A stretch of DNA of 32,592 bases from an uncultured bacterium (GCA_902761275.1 CACWJS010000040.1:1-32592); one strand, 5' to 3'; shown: positions 14,181 to 22,671, counted from the stretch's first letter. Notes: generated by a model not told the origin, from the sequence alone. Numbers and translations: made by a program.

Positions 14181-17100
14181 AGCCAGGCCCTTTCGGAATC
14201 TTAAGTGTCCTGAACGTCACCGCATCAGAATCCGCCCCCACCGGCATCGCGGCATTGTTGGTGGCGGTAAACCAGCAGGTATAGACTGTGCCGTCGGCAA
14301 GGCCGCGGACAGGGACGCTGATCTCCGCCGGCGCCGCGTTCGTCGCGCCAAGCGGAATCGTGCGCGTCGCGCCGCCGCCGGAAACGACCAGCCAAATGTC
14401 GGCGGAAGTCGCGCCGGGGCCAAGCGAAGCGAGCCGCGAGGAAACGACGGCGCTGTTCTCCGTTACATCCGAAGCCGCCGCCGGATCAAAACTCAAGCCC
14501 TCGAACTTGACAAAGTCCGCATCCGTAATCGTCGCATACTCCGCGGCAATCCAAGTGGCGGACGACTGGGCGTTGCGGATTCGCGCCTCGTCAACATAAC
14601 CGTCAAGTGGCCCATCCTTATCCGTAAAGCAGCCGAGCCCGATGCCCTTCGTAAGCGCGATGCTGGTCTTATCCAGATTCTCGCCTGCTCCCGACTGGTT
14701 TACACCATCTTCGTAGATGTACGACTTGGCTCCGAAGACACCCGCAAAGTGGAGCCAGTCGGTTGCGCCGCGCAGATTCGACCTGGACGCGTTGCCGCCG
14801 GCCATGACATAGACATTGTCCATGCCAACGGAAATGTTGGCCATGTCGCTGTACACGTCTCCAAAGGTGATTACGCGGCAGCACCCATTGTTGGCGACCT
14901 GCTGCGAATTCACGATTGCGGAAAGCGTAAATCCGGGGCCATTCAGCGTTGTCGAAGAAGTCATATCCGACGGCACGAGGAAGCCGCCCCAGGCCGTGCT
15001 GGATTTTCCGGCCCCATAGGCGATGTTCATCGCCGTGCCGGTAAGTGGCGTGGGGTTCGCGGTGACGCCGGTCGCAGTGGTGACGGGAGTCGGACAGGCG
15101 TCGGCCTCCATCGTCTTGTAGGCGTGCCAGCCGCTCGCGGAAGAATCGGGCGTGTAGTGCGTGGCGGGAGAGGCGGAGGTATCCTCGAGAATCTCGTTCA
15201 TGTGCCAGACGCCGACGTATTTCGCACGCGACCAGACCTCGGACGAGGCCGGCACGACCGCCGGGGCCCCGGCGTTGTCCCAGTGCATCGTAATCTTCGT
15301 GGACAACGAAAGCGACGGCACCGAGACCCAGACGAGCGACTCGCCGGACGGATTCCAGGTGTCGATCTCGCAGGGAAGCGCGTCTCCGTCCTCGTCCTCA
15401 AACCAGAGGCAGGCGGGGTTCGTGCAGTCACCATACAGGAAACCGGCAGGGCGGTTCTCCGCAAAGCGCACGAGAACGGGGAAATTGTCGAGCGCGGCGG
15501 ACAGCGCGGGTGCCGACGGGAAGGAGATTCCCCACGTCTGTTCCGTTTCCGAATACGTCTTCTCCCCCCATGCGAAATGCGTTCCTGCCTCGTTGGGGAA
15601 GAAGATACCATCCACAATGTCGTAGAGGCCCGAGGCACCGGTCAGACTGTCAAAGCACGGGCGGTAATCGTGGACGAGCTGGTACTCGCCACTTTCCTTC
15701 TCCCATATCTTCGAGCCGAAGAAGCGCATCGTGCTGTAATTGCCGAAGTTCTGGAGACCCTGATGCGTCGCTCCGAACACCAGCACACTGCCAGCCGCAG
15801 TAAAGGTGCTGTCAAACGTCCCGACACTGTACTTCTCCGTCTTGCCCTTCAACCAGACGGTGTTCGCCTCGCTGCAGAGCGTCAGCCGCTCTCCCACTGG
15901 CGGGATGAACGAGATGTCCGATGCCGTGTTCTTGACACGGAACTCGAATTGCTTGTGGTTTGGATCGCCCGGCGGATAGATAAGCGTCGTGTAGCAGGCG
16001 CTATTCACATTGGCGCGCGCGCAGAAAACGCACTGAAGATTCGTGTCGGCAAGTTGGAAATACGTCGCCATCTTGATCTTGTCGGGATGGGGAGTATAGT
16101 CCGTCTTGACATACGTGTTGGTAAAGTCCATCCACTCGACTTCCTTGTAGCGCTGCGGCAGGTCCGGCCCGGCAGGTTGCAAATACGTCACGTCGAAGCG
16201 CCAGGTAAAATAGATCGTGTCGCCGTAATAGATGGGGATGTCGCATGTGCTCACGTTGCTCGAGTCGTTCGAGACGACCGTCTCGACGCCCTCCGCCGTC
16301 ACCGTTCTCATCGTCCAGCCGACGACCTGGAACTTCGCCGCGCCGCCCGCCGGGAAAATCTCGCCCGCCGGATAGCTGACGGTGTTGGTCGATGCCATGC
16401 TGGTGGCTCCGCTTATGTTGATTCTCTGGGGGCCGTACACGCCGGCAGTCGGAGTGCCGAGATTGTCCGGATCACCCGAAGTCCAGATGATCGGGTTCTG
16501 CCGCAACGGACAGAAGACATTGCGCACGACATCGTAAAGACCCTTTACGCCGTCCGCCTTGCGAGTGCAGGGGCGGAGATCCACGCGGGGCGTCCCGTCC
16601 TCGGTCCAGACCTTGAACGCGAAAATGTCGCCCTGGAACGGATAAAAGATTCCATAGACGCGCTGTGCCTCGCTGTCATACGCAGTATAGCCGCCGCCAA
16701 TCGTCAGCGGGCACGTAGTGCCAAGGTCCGTCTCCCCAAACCGCGCATCCACGACCGCGCCGTCCTTGTAGAGCCCGCGTCCGTTGATGGCGAGGGTTGT
16801 GCGCGTGTTTGCCGTCACCGAGCCGAGATTGTCCTTGTTGGCGCCGGTTCCGCACATATAGGATAGAACACCGTTGTTCACGTAGATTCTCAGCTGCGGC
16901 TTGACCGCCGGTAGCGCGGCGCTTTCGCGCGAGCAGAAGAGGAAGTAGGTTGAACCGGCCGGCGTTATTGCGGCGACAATCTGGTCATCGAGACTTGGGA
17001 TGTATTTCGTATCGACAAAAGACCACCGCTGAAAGTCCGTTGCGGTTATCTCCAACCGATCAGTCGCCTCGTATTCGTCCGGCAGAGTTCGTGCGCCGTA

Positions 17101-19032
17101 TTGCTCGGGCGACCAGCGCCAGACAAGGGAGATGTTGTCGCCCTCCTGAGGCGTGAAGGAGCAGGTCTGCTTGGTCAAGTCGGTAGATGTAGTCGTGATC
17201 GTCTCCACCCCTCGCGTGATGGAAAGCGTCCAGCCGAGGAGTACTCGCTCTTCGCCGGTCAGGTAGTTGGTGACGGCGATCTGGGGCATCACGGCGTTGA
17301 TGGCCACGCCCTCCTCGAGATTCGTGATTCCATACGAAGGATAGGGGGTTCCCGGCTGCGAGGGCGAGCCGGTCACGTTCAGGGTGGTGCCTCCCGCGGC
17401 CTTCGCCTCGTATCCGAAGCTTCCGCTTCCGCTGGTGTCGGCATTGACGTAAAACGCGGTGGCGGGCTCTTCGTTCAGGATGTCGTAGAGTCCGGCGACG
17501 TTATCGGCTGTCCTCAGACAAGGCACAAAATCCATTACCACCACGCCGTCCTCGTAGATCTTGAACGAATGGAGTTTGGTGCCAACGACGGAATAGACGG
17601 TTGAATACACAGCGCCACCTTCGTTCAGGCGGAAGAGGTATATCTCGTAGTTCAAACTATCCGCGTCATTGGCCGCAAAGTTCTGCGCCTCGCCGTTGAG
17701 GGTGAAGACGTTGACCGCCCCGCCGTTTGAATACTCGGTCGAGATGTAGAGGTTGGTCGTCGGCGCGTTCTGAACGGCGATCTCCGACGTGAGGGCGTTG
17801 GTCAGGCGGTATGCGCGGACTTTTTTGGTGTTGTCGGCGTTGGCGGGCAGGATAAATCCAAAAGACGTGGAGCTGGTTTTGCGCACCCAGTAAAGCGCGT
17901 TCATGCTGTTGAAGTTCGGCACCTCGTAGTGCGCCTCGATGTCGGTCGTCACCTTCGGCTTGTAGAGCGTATTGATGTACTGCCGGTTGTCGTTCACAAC
18001 AATGCATTCGCACTCCACAAGACTGCTCGGGATGTTCGATATCTTGCGGGATGTCCACTGCCACTCGAGGCGGCGATACCCGAGCGTGTCCGGGTGTTTG
18101 TAGGTGAAGGCGGTTTCCGTCCCGTTCGTGAGTTCACTGTCGTCTTCGTTGTAGAGTTTCCAGCCAGTGCAGGTGTATTCGATCATTCCCCAGCTGTTGG
18201 TCCAAGGCGACGCACCGCACGAAACTGGAAACGTCGCGCCCGCAGCCAGGCCATTGGTTATGCCGTATGCGGGCGAAGGCGAGCCGGCACCATAAGCCGA
18301 CGAGGAGACTTCAAGCACCTGGGAGAGCAACTCGTATCCAAAGCTACCGCCGGACGACGCGGCATTGGAAAGAAAATTGCCGCTAACCGTGTCGTAAACA
18401 CCGGCGACGGAATCCGACTCCCGCAAGCACGGCACGAGATTCATCTTGACCACGTCGCCTTCGCGGAGCTTGAACGAGTAGAGCTTGGTGCCGACCACGG
18501 CCTTTACACCCGAATTGAGAATGCCGTTGTCGTTCAGCCGGAAGATGTAGATGTATTTGTCGAGTTCATCCAGGTACTTTGCGGGGAATTTGACCGTCTC
18601 GCCATTGACCGTAAAGGTGTTGACCGAGCCGTTGCCGGAATATCGGGTTGACAGCCGGATATCAGTTGTCAAATCGTTCAAGAGCGCAGTTTCATTGCCA
18701 CTTGATCCGATGGACAGCCGGTACGCACGGACCGACCTCCGATTAGTCGTAAGGACAAAGGCGAATGAGGGACTTCGGTTGTCTTTGTTGTTGCGCGTCC
18801 AGTAGAGCGGATTCTGCTGGGCGAAGTCCGGCACCTCGAAATGCGCCTCGACATCGGTGGCCAGTTTCGGCAGATAGCCGGTTTCCGTGGTATCGATATA
18901 CTGGTTCTCATTGGTCACGTAAATGCATAGGCATTGCTTGTAGCCCGCCGGCAGCGCCGCCGCAAACGCGCTTATCGCGGACATCGCCGTGAAAACGACA
19001 AACCCATACGCGAACTTTCTCACTATAAGCAT
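13837..19032 (-). CDS. Giant secreted LamG-like / DUF2341 surface protein, interrupted by frameshift
   Basis: ATG 19032 is preceded by GAGGAG and starts a signal peptide (MLIVRKFAYGFVV...AISAFAA). Four LamG-like modules begin with a y-x-x-c-x-x-I-x-V-x-x-x-x-Q-Y-I-(D/N)-T pattern and end with (F/W)KIxE(D/S/N)G..DF(V/R)PCxR..D..GLYD. Three are followed by a linker ending GW-x-x-...-L-x-W-x-W. Near residue 1275 a DUF2341 domain starts (NFPVLVRFAE, ACLWFEDEDG, LPCEIDTWNPSGESLVWVSVPSL), followed by a LamG domain and an Fn3-like stretch (CWFTATNNAA). A second DUF2341 begins (NFPVLVRISEG) and is cut after DTWNPS by a 4-bp duplication; the last ~55 codons of this frame are missense. Probable adhesin or glycan-binding surface protein. 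Confidence 0.75.
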   Translation of the reverse strand: MLIVRKFAYGFVVFTAMSAISAFAAALPAGYKQCLCIYVTNENQYIDTTETGYLPKLATDVEAHFEVPDFAQQNPLYWTRNNKDNRSPSFAFVLTTNRRSVRAYRLSIGSSGNETALLNDLTTDIRLSTRYSGNGSVNTFTVNGETVKFPAKYLDELDKYIYIFRLNDNGILNSGVKAVVGTKLYSFKLREGDVVKMNLVPCLRESDSVAGVYDTVSGNFLSNAASSGGSFGYELLSQVLEVSSSAYGAGSPSPAYGITNGLAAGATFPVSCGASPWTNSWGMIEYTCTGWKLYNEDDSELTNGTETAFTYKHPDTLGYRRLEWQWTSRKISNIPSSLVECECIVVNDNRQYINTLYKPKVTTDIEAHYEVPNFNSMNALYWVRKTSSTSFGFILPANADNTKKVRAYRLTNALTSEIAVQNAPTTNLYISTEYSNGGAVNVFTLNGEAQNFAANDADSLNYEIYLFRLNEGGAVYSTVYSVVGTKLHSFKIYEDGVVVMDFVPCLRTADNVAGLYDILNEEPATAFYVNADTSGSGSFGYEAKAAGGTTLNVTGSPSQPGTPYPSYGITNLEEGVAINAVMPQIAVTNYLTGEERVLLGWTLSITRGVETITTTSTDLTKQTCSFTPQEGDNISLVWRWSPEQYGARTLPDEYEATDRLEITATDFQRWSFVDTKYIPSLDDQIVAAITPAGSTYFLFCSRESAALPAVKPQLRIYVNNGVLSYMCGTGANKDNLGSVTANTRTTLAINGRGLYKDGAVVDARFGETDLGTTCPLTIGGGYTAYDSEAQRVYGIFYPFQGDIFAFKVWTEDGTPRVDLRPCTRKADGVKGLYDVVRNVFCPLRQNPIIWTSGDPDNLGTPTAGVYGPQRINISGATSMASTNTVSYPAGEIFPAGGAAKFQVVGWTMRTVTAEGVETVVSNDSSNVSTCDIPIYYGDTIYFTWRFDVTYLQPAGPDLPQRYKEVEWMDFTNTYVKTDYTPHPDKIKMATYFQLADTNLQCVFCARANVNSACYTTLIYPPGDPNHKQFEFRVKNTASDISFIPPVGERLTLCSEANTVWLKGKTEKYSVGTFDSTFTAAGSVLVFGATHQGLQNFGNYSTMRFFGSKIWEKESGEYQLVHDYRPCFDSLTGASGLYDIVDGIFFPNEAGTHFAWGEKTYSETEQTWGISFPSAPALSAALDNFPVLVRFAENRPAGFLYGDCTNPACLWFEDEDGDALPCEIDTWNPSGESLVWVSVPSLSLSTKITMHWDNAGAPAVVPASSEVWSRAKYVGVWHMNEILEDTSASPATHYTPDSSASGWHAYKTMEADACPTPVTTATGVTANPTPLTGTAMNIAYGAGKSSTAWGGFLVPSDMTSSTTLNGPGFTLSAIVNSQQVANNGCCRVITFGDVYSDMANISVGMDNVYVMAGGNASRSNLRGATDWLHFAGVFGAKSYIYEDGVNQSGAGENLDKTSIALTKGIGLGCFTDKDGPLDGYVDEARIRNAQSSATWIAAEYATITDADFVKFEGLSFDPAAASDVTENSAVVSSRLASLGPGATSADIWLVVSGGGATRTIPLGATNAAPAEISVPVRGLADGTVYTCWFTATNNAAMPVGADSDAVTFRTLKIPKGPGFASVLSFPSAPATPLENFPVLVRISEGAPSGFSYAECPQAGCLWFVDDEDVPLPSEVDTWNPSVRRVARLGLGAVAFVGHDNHDALGEAAAPGVLPAAAVHSVVAGRLQRCLAL
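13991..13998. repeat. 4-bp tandem duplication (ACGG x2) causing frameshift
   Basis: The sequence reads CCGG-ACGG-ACGG-ATTCC. The paralogous DUF2341 stretch in the same gene (15308-15366) is otherwise identical for more than 40 bases before and several after, but has a single ACGG. The extra four bases change the frame. Confidence 0.85.
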
Positions 19033-19047
19033 GGCATACTCCTCTAA

Positions 19048-19071
19048 GTTTTGGTGAAATTCTACCAAAAC
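19048..19071. promoter_or_regulatory. Perfect 8-bp inverted repeat over the -10 of the giant LamG gene (candidate operator)
   Basis: GTTTTGGT (19048-19055) and ACCAAAAC (19064-19071) are perfect inverted repeats around eight bases. They straddle the -10 box and the predicted transcription start, a classic repressor position. It could equally fold in the leader RNA. Confidence 0.5.
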
Positions 19072-19104
19072 ATACGGGACTTGCCAACCCCTACTGCGGT
19101 AGGG
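19059..19104 (-). promoter_or_regulatory. Promoter of the giant LamG gene with upstream dyad
   Basis: On the minus strand TTGGCA (19082-19087) and TAGAAT (19059-19064) are 17 bases apart. One base upstream of the -35 a perfect dyad CCCTAC-N4-GTAGGG (19089-19104) begins. The same dyad core and -35, with the same spacing, precede the gene at 19134-21704. Confidence 0.7.
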
Positions 19105-19133
19105 GGTGGAAGTTAGGACGAAAGCGAAAAGGC

Positions 19134-21704
19134 CTATCGAACGAAGATGGTGAGACCTTTTGGCGAGGCATCGACGACATCAGGCCCGGCAAGGAAGACA
19201 TCGGCGCCGCGCGCTGCGCGGCCGGTGTCGTAGAGGAACTGATTGGCTACGGTGTCGTAGACGCCAAGCTCGCCGTCCGCAAGGCGGCGGCACGGCACGA
19301 AGCGATGCGTCTGGACTTGCTCGTCGCCTTCTTTCACATCCATATACATGACGCGATAGGCGACGTAGGTCTTGTAATTGTTGTTGTTGCTGAGCCGTCC
19401 GAAGAGTCCAAAAGTCGTGTTGTCCGCGCGGAACGTGCCGATATCGGTCAGCTTGTCGATGTTAGTTTCATTCAGGACAAACCAGCCGCAAGGCGCGTTG
19501 TTTTCAAGCCGCGTCCGAAGCTTCATCAACGCCCAGTTGTCACCCACGACGGTGGAATAGACGAACCCTGGAGAGTACTTGTTCCCGATGCCCCCGTAAA
19601 TCCTGTCCCCCTTGCCCATGTGGAAACGCTCAACAACACTCCCCACGTCGTCGATCATGCCGACCTGCCCCATTGCATCTGGTATCGGCGACTGGAACTT
19701 GATGTCGACGCGCATGTTTCCGTTTGGATGGACAAGCGTGTCGAGCTGCTGCATGCCGCCCGAGGTCGATTCGATATATGCGATGCGCTGATACTCCGGA
19801 GGAAGTGTTTTCTCCTTCGGCACAATCAAGAACTGGACCGCGAACACCGCGCAGTTTGTATAGCTCCCGATTGGAGTAACCGTCACTTTGCCGAGGCCGA
19901 TATCGGTGTTGTCCATCCAGGCGAGGGTATAGTCCGTGTCCTTGACGAGTCTATGCCCGCCTACCTTGACGACGACCTCGGGGCATACCGGCTCGTCGTT
20001 GAGTATCTGCGGTGGAATTTCGTCATAGTCCAGACTGCCCGGCCCGGGCACAAACTCCCCCGTCCCCACATTGGTCAGGAATTCATTCTTCACCGTATCG
20101 TACATGCCGAGCGCGTTGTCGCTTGCGCGCATGCACGGAACGAGCGACCGGTCTGGGCCGGTCTCCCGTCCGTCCTGCCAGATCTCGACCTTGCTGAGAC
20201 GAACGGTCGCGTACTGCTTAAGCGAAGGCGTACTGCTGTTGCGGCCAAAGAGCCAGATTGTGCTGTGCTCGTTAGCTGCACCGGCATACCCCGGTGAGCC
20301 CATCGCCGCGAAGTCTTGGACTCCGTCGCGGTAGACCTTGTTCTCCTCCAGGTTGATCTCATAGTTGTGCCATGTTCCACCATCGGTATTCAAACTGCCG
20401 ATTCCCTCATCCCTGCGGTCACACCACACCCATATCTTGCCGTTGTTCACATTGAAGTGGAAGCGGTCATGCTTGTTGTCGGTGCCGAGTTTGTCGATGG
20501 CGCCAATCTGCCCGCCAGTGGCACCGTTAAACACCTGCATGCGGAAACGCATGCGTGTATAGCGGTCAAACTGGACGCCGGTGTCGATCGCCTGCGTGCC
20601 CGATGACTCCAGATATTGCAGTTGCATGTAGTTGCCGATCGAATCGAGAGTGCGGAAATCGGCAGGAGCGGAAGATGATCCGGCTGGCGTCGCCGCATTG
20701 TTGGTTGCCGTAAACCAGCACGAGTATGGGGTCCCTGTCGCGAGGTTCCCGAGCGTGACCGAGAGGTTTGCCGGAGCGGGGTCTTTCGCGCCAAGCGAAA
20801 CCGTATTCGTTGCAACGCCGTCGGTGTAGGTAAACCACACATTGGCCGATGTCGCCCCCTCGCCCAGCGCGCGCAGTTCGCACGTGACGGTGGCGCCCGT
20901 CGCGGTCAGGTCGGAAACGGATGGGGGAAAGAACGCCGGCATGGAAAAACTTATGACCCCTATCACGGCCCCGTAGGCAAACGTGCCGCTGCCCGAGTTC
21001 GGGAGGAACACATCGCGGGCGGTGTCGTACACGCCCGACTCGGTGCCGTTCTTGAGGCAGGGAACGAAGTTGCAGCAGAGCGTCCCGCCGACGGTTTTCA
21101 CGGTTCCGCCGAAGAACTTCACCTTCGCCTTGTTGCCCCAAAGGAAGGCTGGCGAACCGCCGGACATGTCGTTTATGGCGAAGAGGTATGCGCTTCCGTC
21201 GCAGGTGAAGGTGTCGGAGCAGTTGTCGGTGTCGGATGCAGTGGTGACAACGTTGCTGCTCGAGTCATATCCGGTCACCGAGCGCGTCGCCGCCGAATCG
21301 ACGACGACATAGCGGCGGTCGGCCGAAATGCTGCCCGCGCTAAGCCGGTACGGGGTATGGTTGCTGTTGTTGAAGTCAACAGTGACTGCCGGCGCGCTGT
21401 TCGCGTAATCCATGAAAAAGGAAATGTTCTTCACGTTGTAGGCGGTGCGGCAGCCATAGCATGGCCTTACCCCGCCTAAGCCAGAAGTGTTGCTCGAGGT
21501 TGGAAGCTCGGTCGGCTGAATGTCGAGCGTGACGACATGGTCGCTCCCGTTCGTCCAGAGCGTGTCGATGTACTGGTTGCCGTCGCTCTCGATGTATTCG
21601 ACCTCGGTATATCCGCTCGGCAACGACCCCGCCGCAAACGCGCTTGATGCAGCGAAAGCCGCGAGACACACGATACCACACGCGAGTTTTCTCACCCCGT
21701 TCAT
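19134..21704 (-). CDS. Secreted three-module LamG-like surface protein with Fn3-like and Ig-like inserts
   Basis: ATG 21704 is preceded by AGGAG and opens a signal peptide (MNGVRKLACGIVCLAAFAASSAFAA); the product is 856 residues. Order: LamG-like module 1 (~28-240, LPSGYTEVEYIESDGNQYIDT), Fn3-like (~255-345, ending CWFTATNNAATPAG), LamG-like module 2 (~350-560, YLESSGTQAIDTGVQF, then KVEIWQDG..LVPCMR..GMYDTV), an Ig-like stretch (~565-640, DYTLAWMDNTDIGLGKVTVTPIG), and LamG-like module 3 (~645-835). The C-terminus is SPKGLTIFVR, comparable with the paralogues. Module 2 shares a 97% identical DNA block with the short downstream-oriented neighbour at 21925-22566. Expression is probably shaped by its dyad promoter and G tract. 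Function: likely adhesin or glycan binding; no enzyme motif. Confidence 0.8.
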   Translation of the reverse strand: MNGVRKLACGIVCLAAFAASSAFAAGSLPSGYTEVEYIESDGNQYIDTLWTNGSDHVVTLDIQPTELPTSSNTSGLGGVRPCYGCRTAYNVKNISFFMDYANSAPAVTVDFNNSNHTPYRLSAGSISADRRYVVVDSAATRSVTGYDSSSNVVTTASDTDNCSDTFTCDGSAYLFAINDMSGGSPAFLWGNKAKVKFFGGTVKTVGGTLCCNFVPCLKNGTESGVYDTARDVFLPNSGSGTFAYGAVIGVISFSMPAFFPPSVSDLTATGATVTCELRALGEGATSANVWFTYTDGVATNTVSLGAKDPAPANLSVTLGNLATGTPYSCWFTATNNAATPAGSSSAPADFRTLDSIGNYMQLQYLESSGTQAIDTGVQFDRYTRMRFRMQVFNGATGGQIGAIDKLGTDNKHDRFHFNVNNGKIWVWCDRRDEGIGSLNTDGGTWHNYEINLEENKVYRDGVQDFAAMGSPGYAGAANEHSTIWLFGRNSSTPSLKQYATVRLSKVEIWQDGRETGPDRSLVPCMRASDNALGMYDTVKNEFLTNVGTGEFVPGPGSLDYDEIPPQILNDEPVCPEVVVKVGGHRLVKDTDYTLAWMDNTDIGLGKVTVTPIGSYTNCAVFAVQFLIVPKEKTLPPEYQRIAYIESTSGGMQQLDTLVHPNGNMRVDIKFQSPIPDAMGQVGMIDDVGSVVERFHMGKGDRIYGGIGNKYSPGFVYSTVVGDNWALMKLRTRLENNAPCGWFVLNETNIDKLTDIGTFRADNTTFGLFGRLSNNNNYKTYVAYRVMYMDVKEGDEQVQTHRFVPCRRLADGELGVYDTVANQFLYDTGRAARGADVFLAGPDVVDASPKGLTIFVR
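20443..20559. repeat. 117-bp block duplicated at 22295-22411
   Basis: The two blocks differ at only four positions and lie in the same orientation inside two LamG-like genes. They encode the segment MQV-x-NGATGGQIGAIDKLGTD and the following HDRFHFNVNN. Identity this high against weaker similarity outside the block suggests recent duplication or gene conversion. Confidence 0.85.
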
Positions 21705-21765
21705 ATTGCTTCTCCTGTTGAATTTTGAGTATGCAAATGAAGAGGCGAGAAAACTATTAAGTTTA

Positions 21766-21774
21766 CCCCCCCCC
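21766..21774. repeat. Nine-base C/G homopolymer in the LamG gene leader
   Basis: Nine Cs in a row on the plus strand (nine Gs in the transcript) lie between the promoter (-10 at 21811-21816) and ATG 21704. Such tracts slip during replication. With nine Gs the tract is read in frame with the gene if translation began at TTG 21779. Confidence 0.85.
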
Positions 21775-21810
21775 TGCAAAAATACTATTACTTATGCAAA
21801 GCATGAGGAA

Positions 21811-21856
21811 ATTATACCACACACTCAGAAATCTGCCAATCCCTACTGAGGTAGCA
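21811..21856 (-). promoter_or_regulatory. Promoter of the 856-residue LamG gene with upstream dyad
   Basis: On the minus strand TTGGCA (21834-21839) and TATAAT (21811-21816, preceded by TGG) are 17 bases apart. One base upstream of the -35 the plus strand reads CCCTAC-TGAG-GTAG (21841-21854), matching the dyad at 19089-19104. The predicted leader is about 100 bases and includes the G9 tract. Confidence 0.75.
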
Positions 21857-21861
21857 ACCAT

Positions 21862-21935
21862 AGTCAGATATTTTACCTTTTCACAGTCATATTTTACGGC
21901 GTTTGACAGTCAGACTTTAGAATATTAGACAGTCA
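21862..21935. repeat. 23-bp-period direct repeats (AGTCA iterons)
   Basis: AGTCA occurs at 21862, 21885, 21908 and 21931, exactly 23 bases apart each time. The three full units start AGTCA and end (C/G)AC (the second and third in GAC), with AT-rich middles that share TTTTAC or TTTA. The last copy falls at the truncation point of the LamG-like gene at 21925-22566, and the first lies just upstream of the dyad promoter. Confidence 0.75.
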
Positions 21936-22566
21936 CGGTATCATACATACCGAGCACGTTGTCGCTTAGGCGCATACAGGGAAAAAGCCGTCGGTTCGGA
22001 CTGTCCAGTTGTCCATCCTGCCAGATTTCAACGTTGCCGAGACGAACGGTAGCATACGATATGCCTGCAGAACCCAAATTGCTATTGCGTCCAAAAAGCC
22101 AGATGGTGCTGTGTTCATTCACTGTGCCGACATAGGCATTCCCCGAGGTGGTAATCTGCGCGATATCTTGCACCCCGTCGCGATAGACCCTGTCCTTCGC
22201 CAGGTTGATGTCATAGTCGTGCCATGTTCCGCCCTCGCTGCTTGCGCTCGGGCATCCTCCGTCCTGGCGGTCGCACCACACCCGCATAAGACCGTTGTTC
22301 ACATTGAAGTGGAAGCGGTCATGCTTGCCGTCGGTGCCGAGTTTGTCGATGGCGCCAATCTGCCCGCCAGTGGCACCGTTAACCACCTGCATGCGGAAAC
22401 TCATGCGTGTATTGCCGCCAAACTTTACACCGGTGTCGATCGCCTGAGTTCCCGACGACTCCAGGTATTGCAGCACCACGTAGTTGTTGATCGAATCGGC
22501 GCGGGCGGTCACGACGACAGTTGTCGCAAGCGCTGCAGTGATAATGGCCAAATGTTTTACTCTCAT
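21925..22566 (-). CDS. Short secreted single-module LamG-like protein, truncated duplicate
   Basis: The 213-residue product starts at ATG 22566 with AAGGAG seven bases upstream and has a signal peptide (MRVKHLAIITAALATTVVVTARA). It then consists of one LamG-like module (VLQYLESSGTQAIDTGVKF ... NVEIWQDG ... LFPCMRLSDNVLGMYDTV), closely matching module 2 of the next gene (19134-21704). Similarity stops abruptly after GMYDTV; two residues later the frame ends within a 23-bp-period repeat. The usual end of the module and the C-terminal hydrophobic tail are missing. It may be a decaying partial duplicate or a functional secreted single module. No clear promoter is visible directly upstream. Confidence 0.7.
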   Translation of the reverse strand: MRVKHLAIITAALATTVVVTARADSINNYVVLQYLESSGTQAIDTGVKFGGNTRMSFRMQVVNGATGGQIGAIDKLGTDGKHDRFHFNVNNGLMRVWCDRQDGGCPSASSEGGTWHDYDINLAKDRVYRDGVQDIAQITTSGNAYVGTVNEHSTIWLFGRNSNLGSAGISYATVRLGNVEIWQDGQLDSPNRRLFPCMRLSDNVLGMYDTVTV

Positions 22567-22592
22567 CTTGTTTCTCCTTTACTTACAAAATT

Positions 22593-22670
22593 CTCTAAGC
22601 TCTAAGCTCTCAGCTCCAAGCTTCCGCCTTCGCTCCTAACGGAGCTATGGCGGACAAGCCAAGCTCTAAG
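22593..22670. repeat. Heptamer array with embedded palindrome
   Basis: Four 7-bp units (CTCTAAG, CTCTAAG, CTCTCAG, CTCCAAG; 22593-22620) are followed by a nested hairpin at 22623-22654 (TCCGCC/GGCGGA outer stem, GCTCC/GGAGC inner stem), then another CTCTAAG (22664-22670) touching the SDR stop codon. The hairpin resembles one inside rplJ (27641-27666). Confidence 0.75.
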
Positions 22671-22671
22671 C

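Noticed and set aside
13879-16866. 995-codon open frame on the plus strand
   Set aside because: It lies wholly antisense to the DUF2341/LamG gene, has no Shine-Dalgarno, is Arg/Ala/Val-rich and shows no family motif; it is a by-product of GC-rich codons.
21862-21935. CRISPR array
   Set aside because: Only the 5-base core is constant, there are no spacers of uniform length, and no cas genes are nearby.
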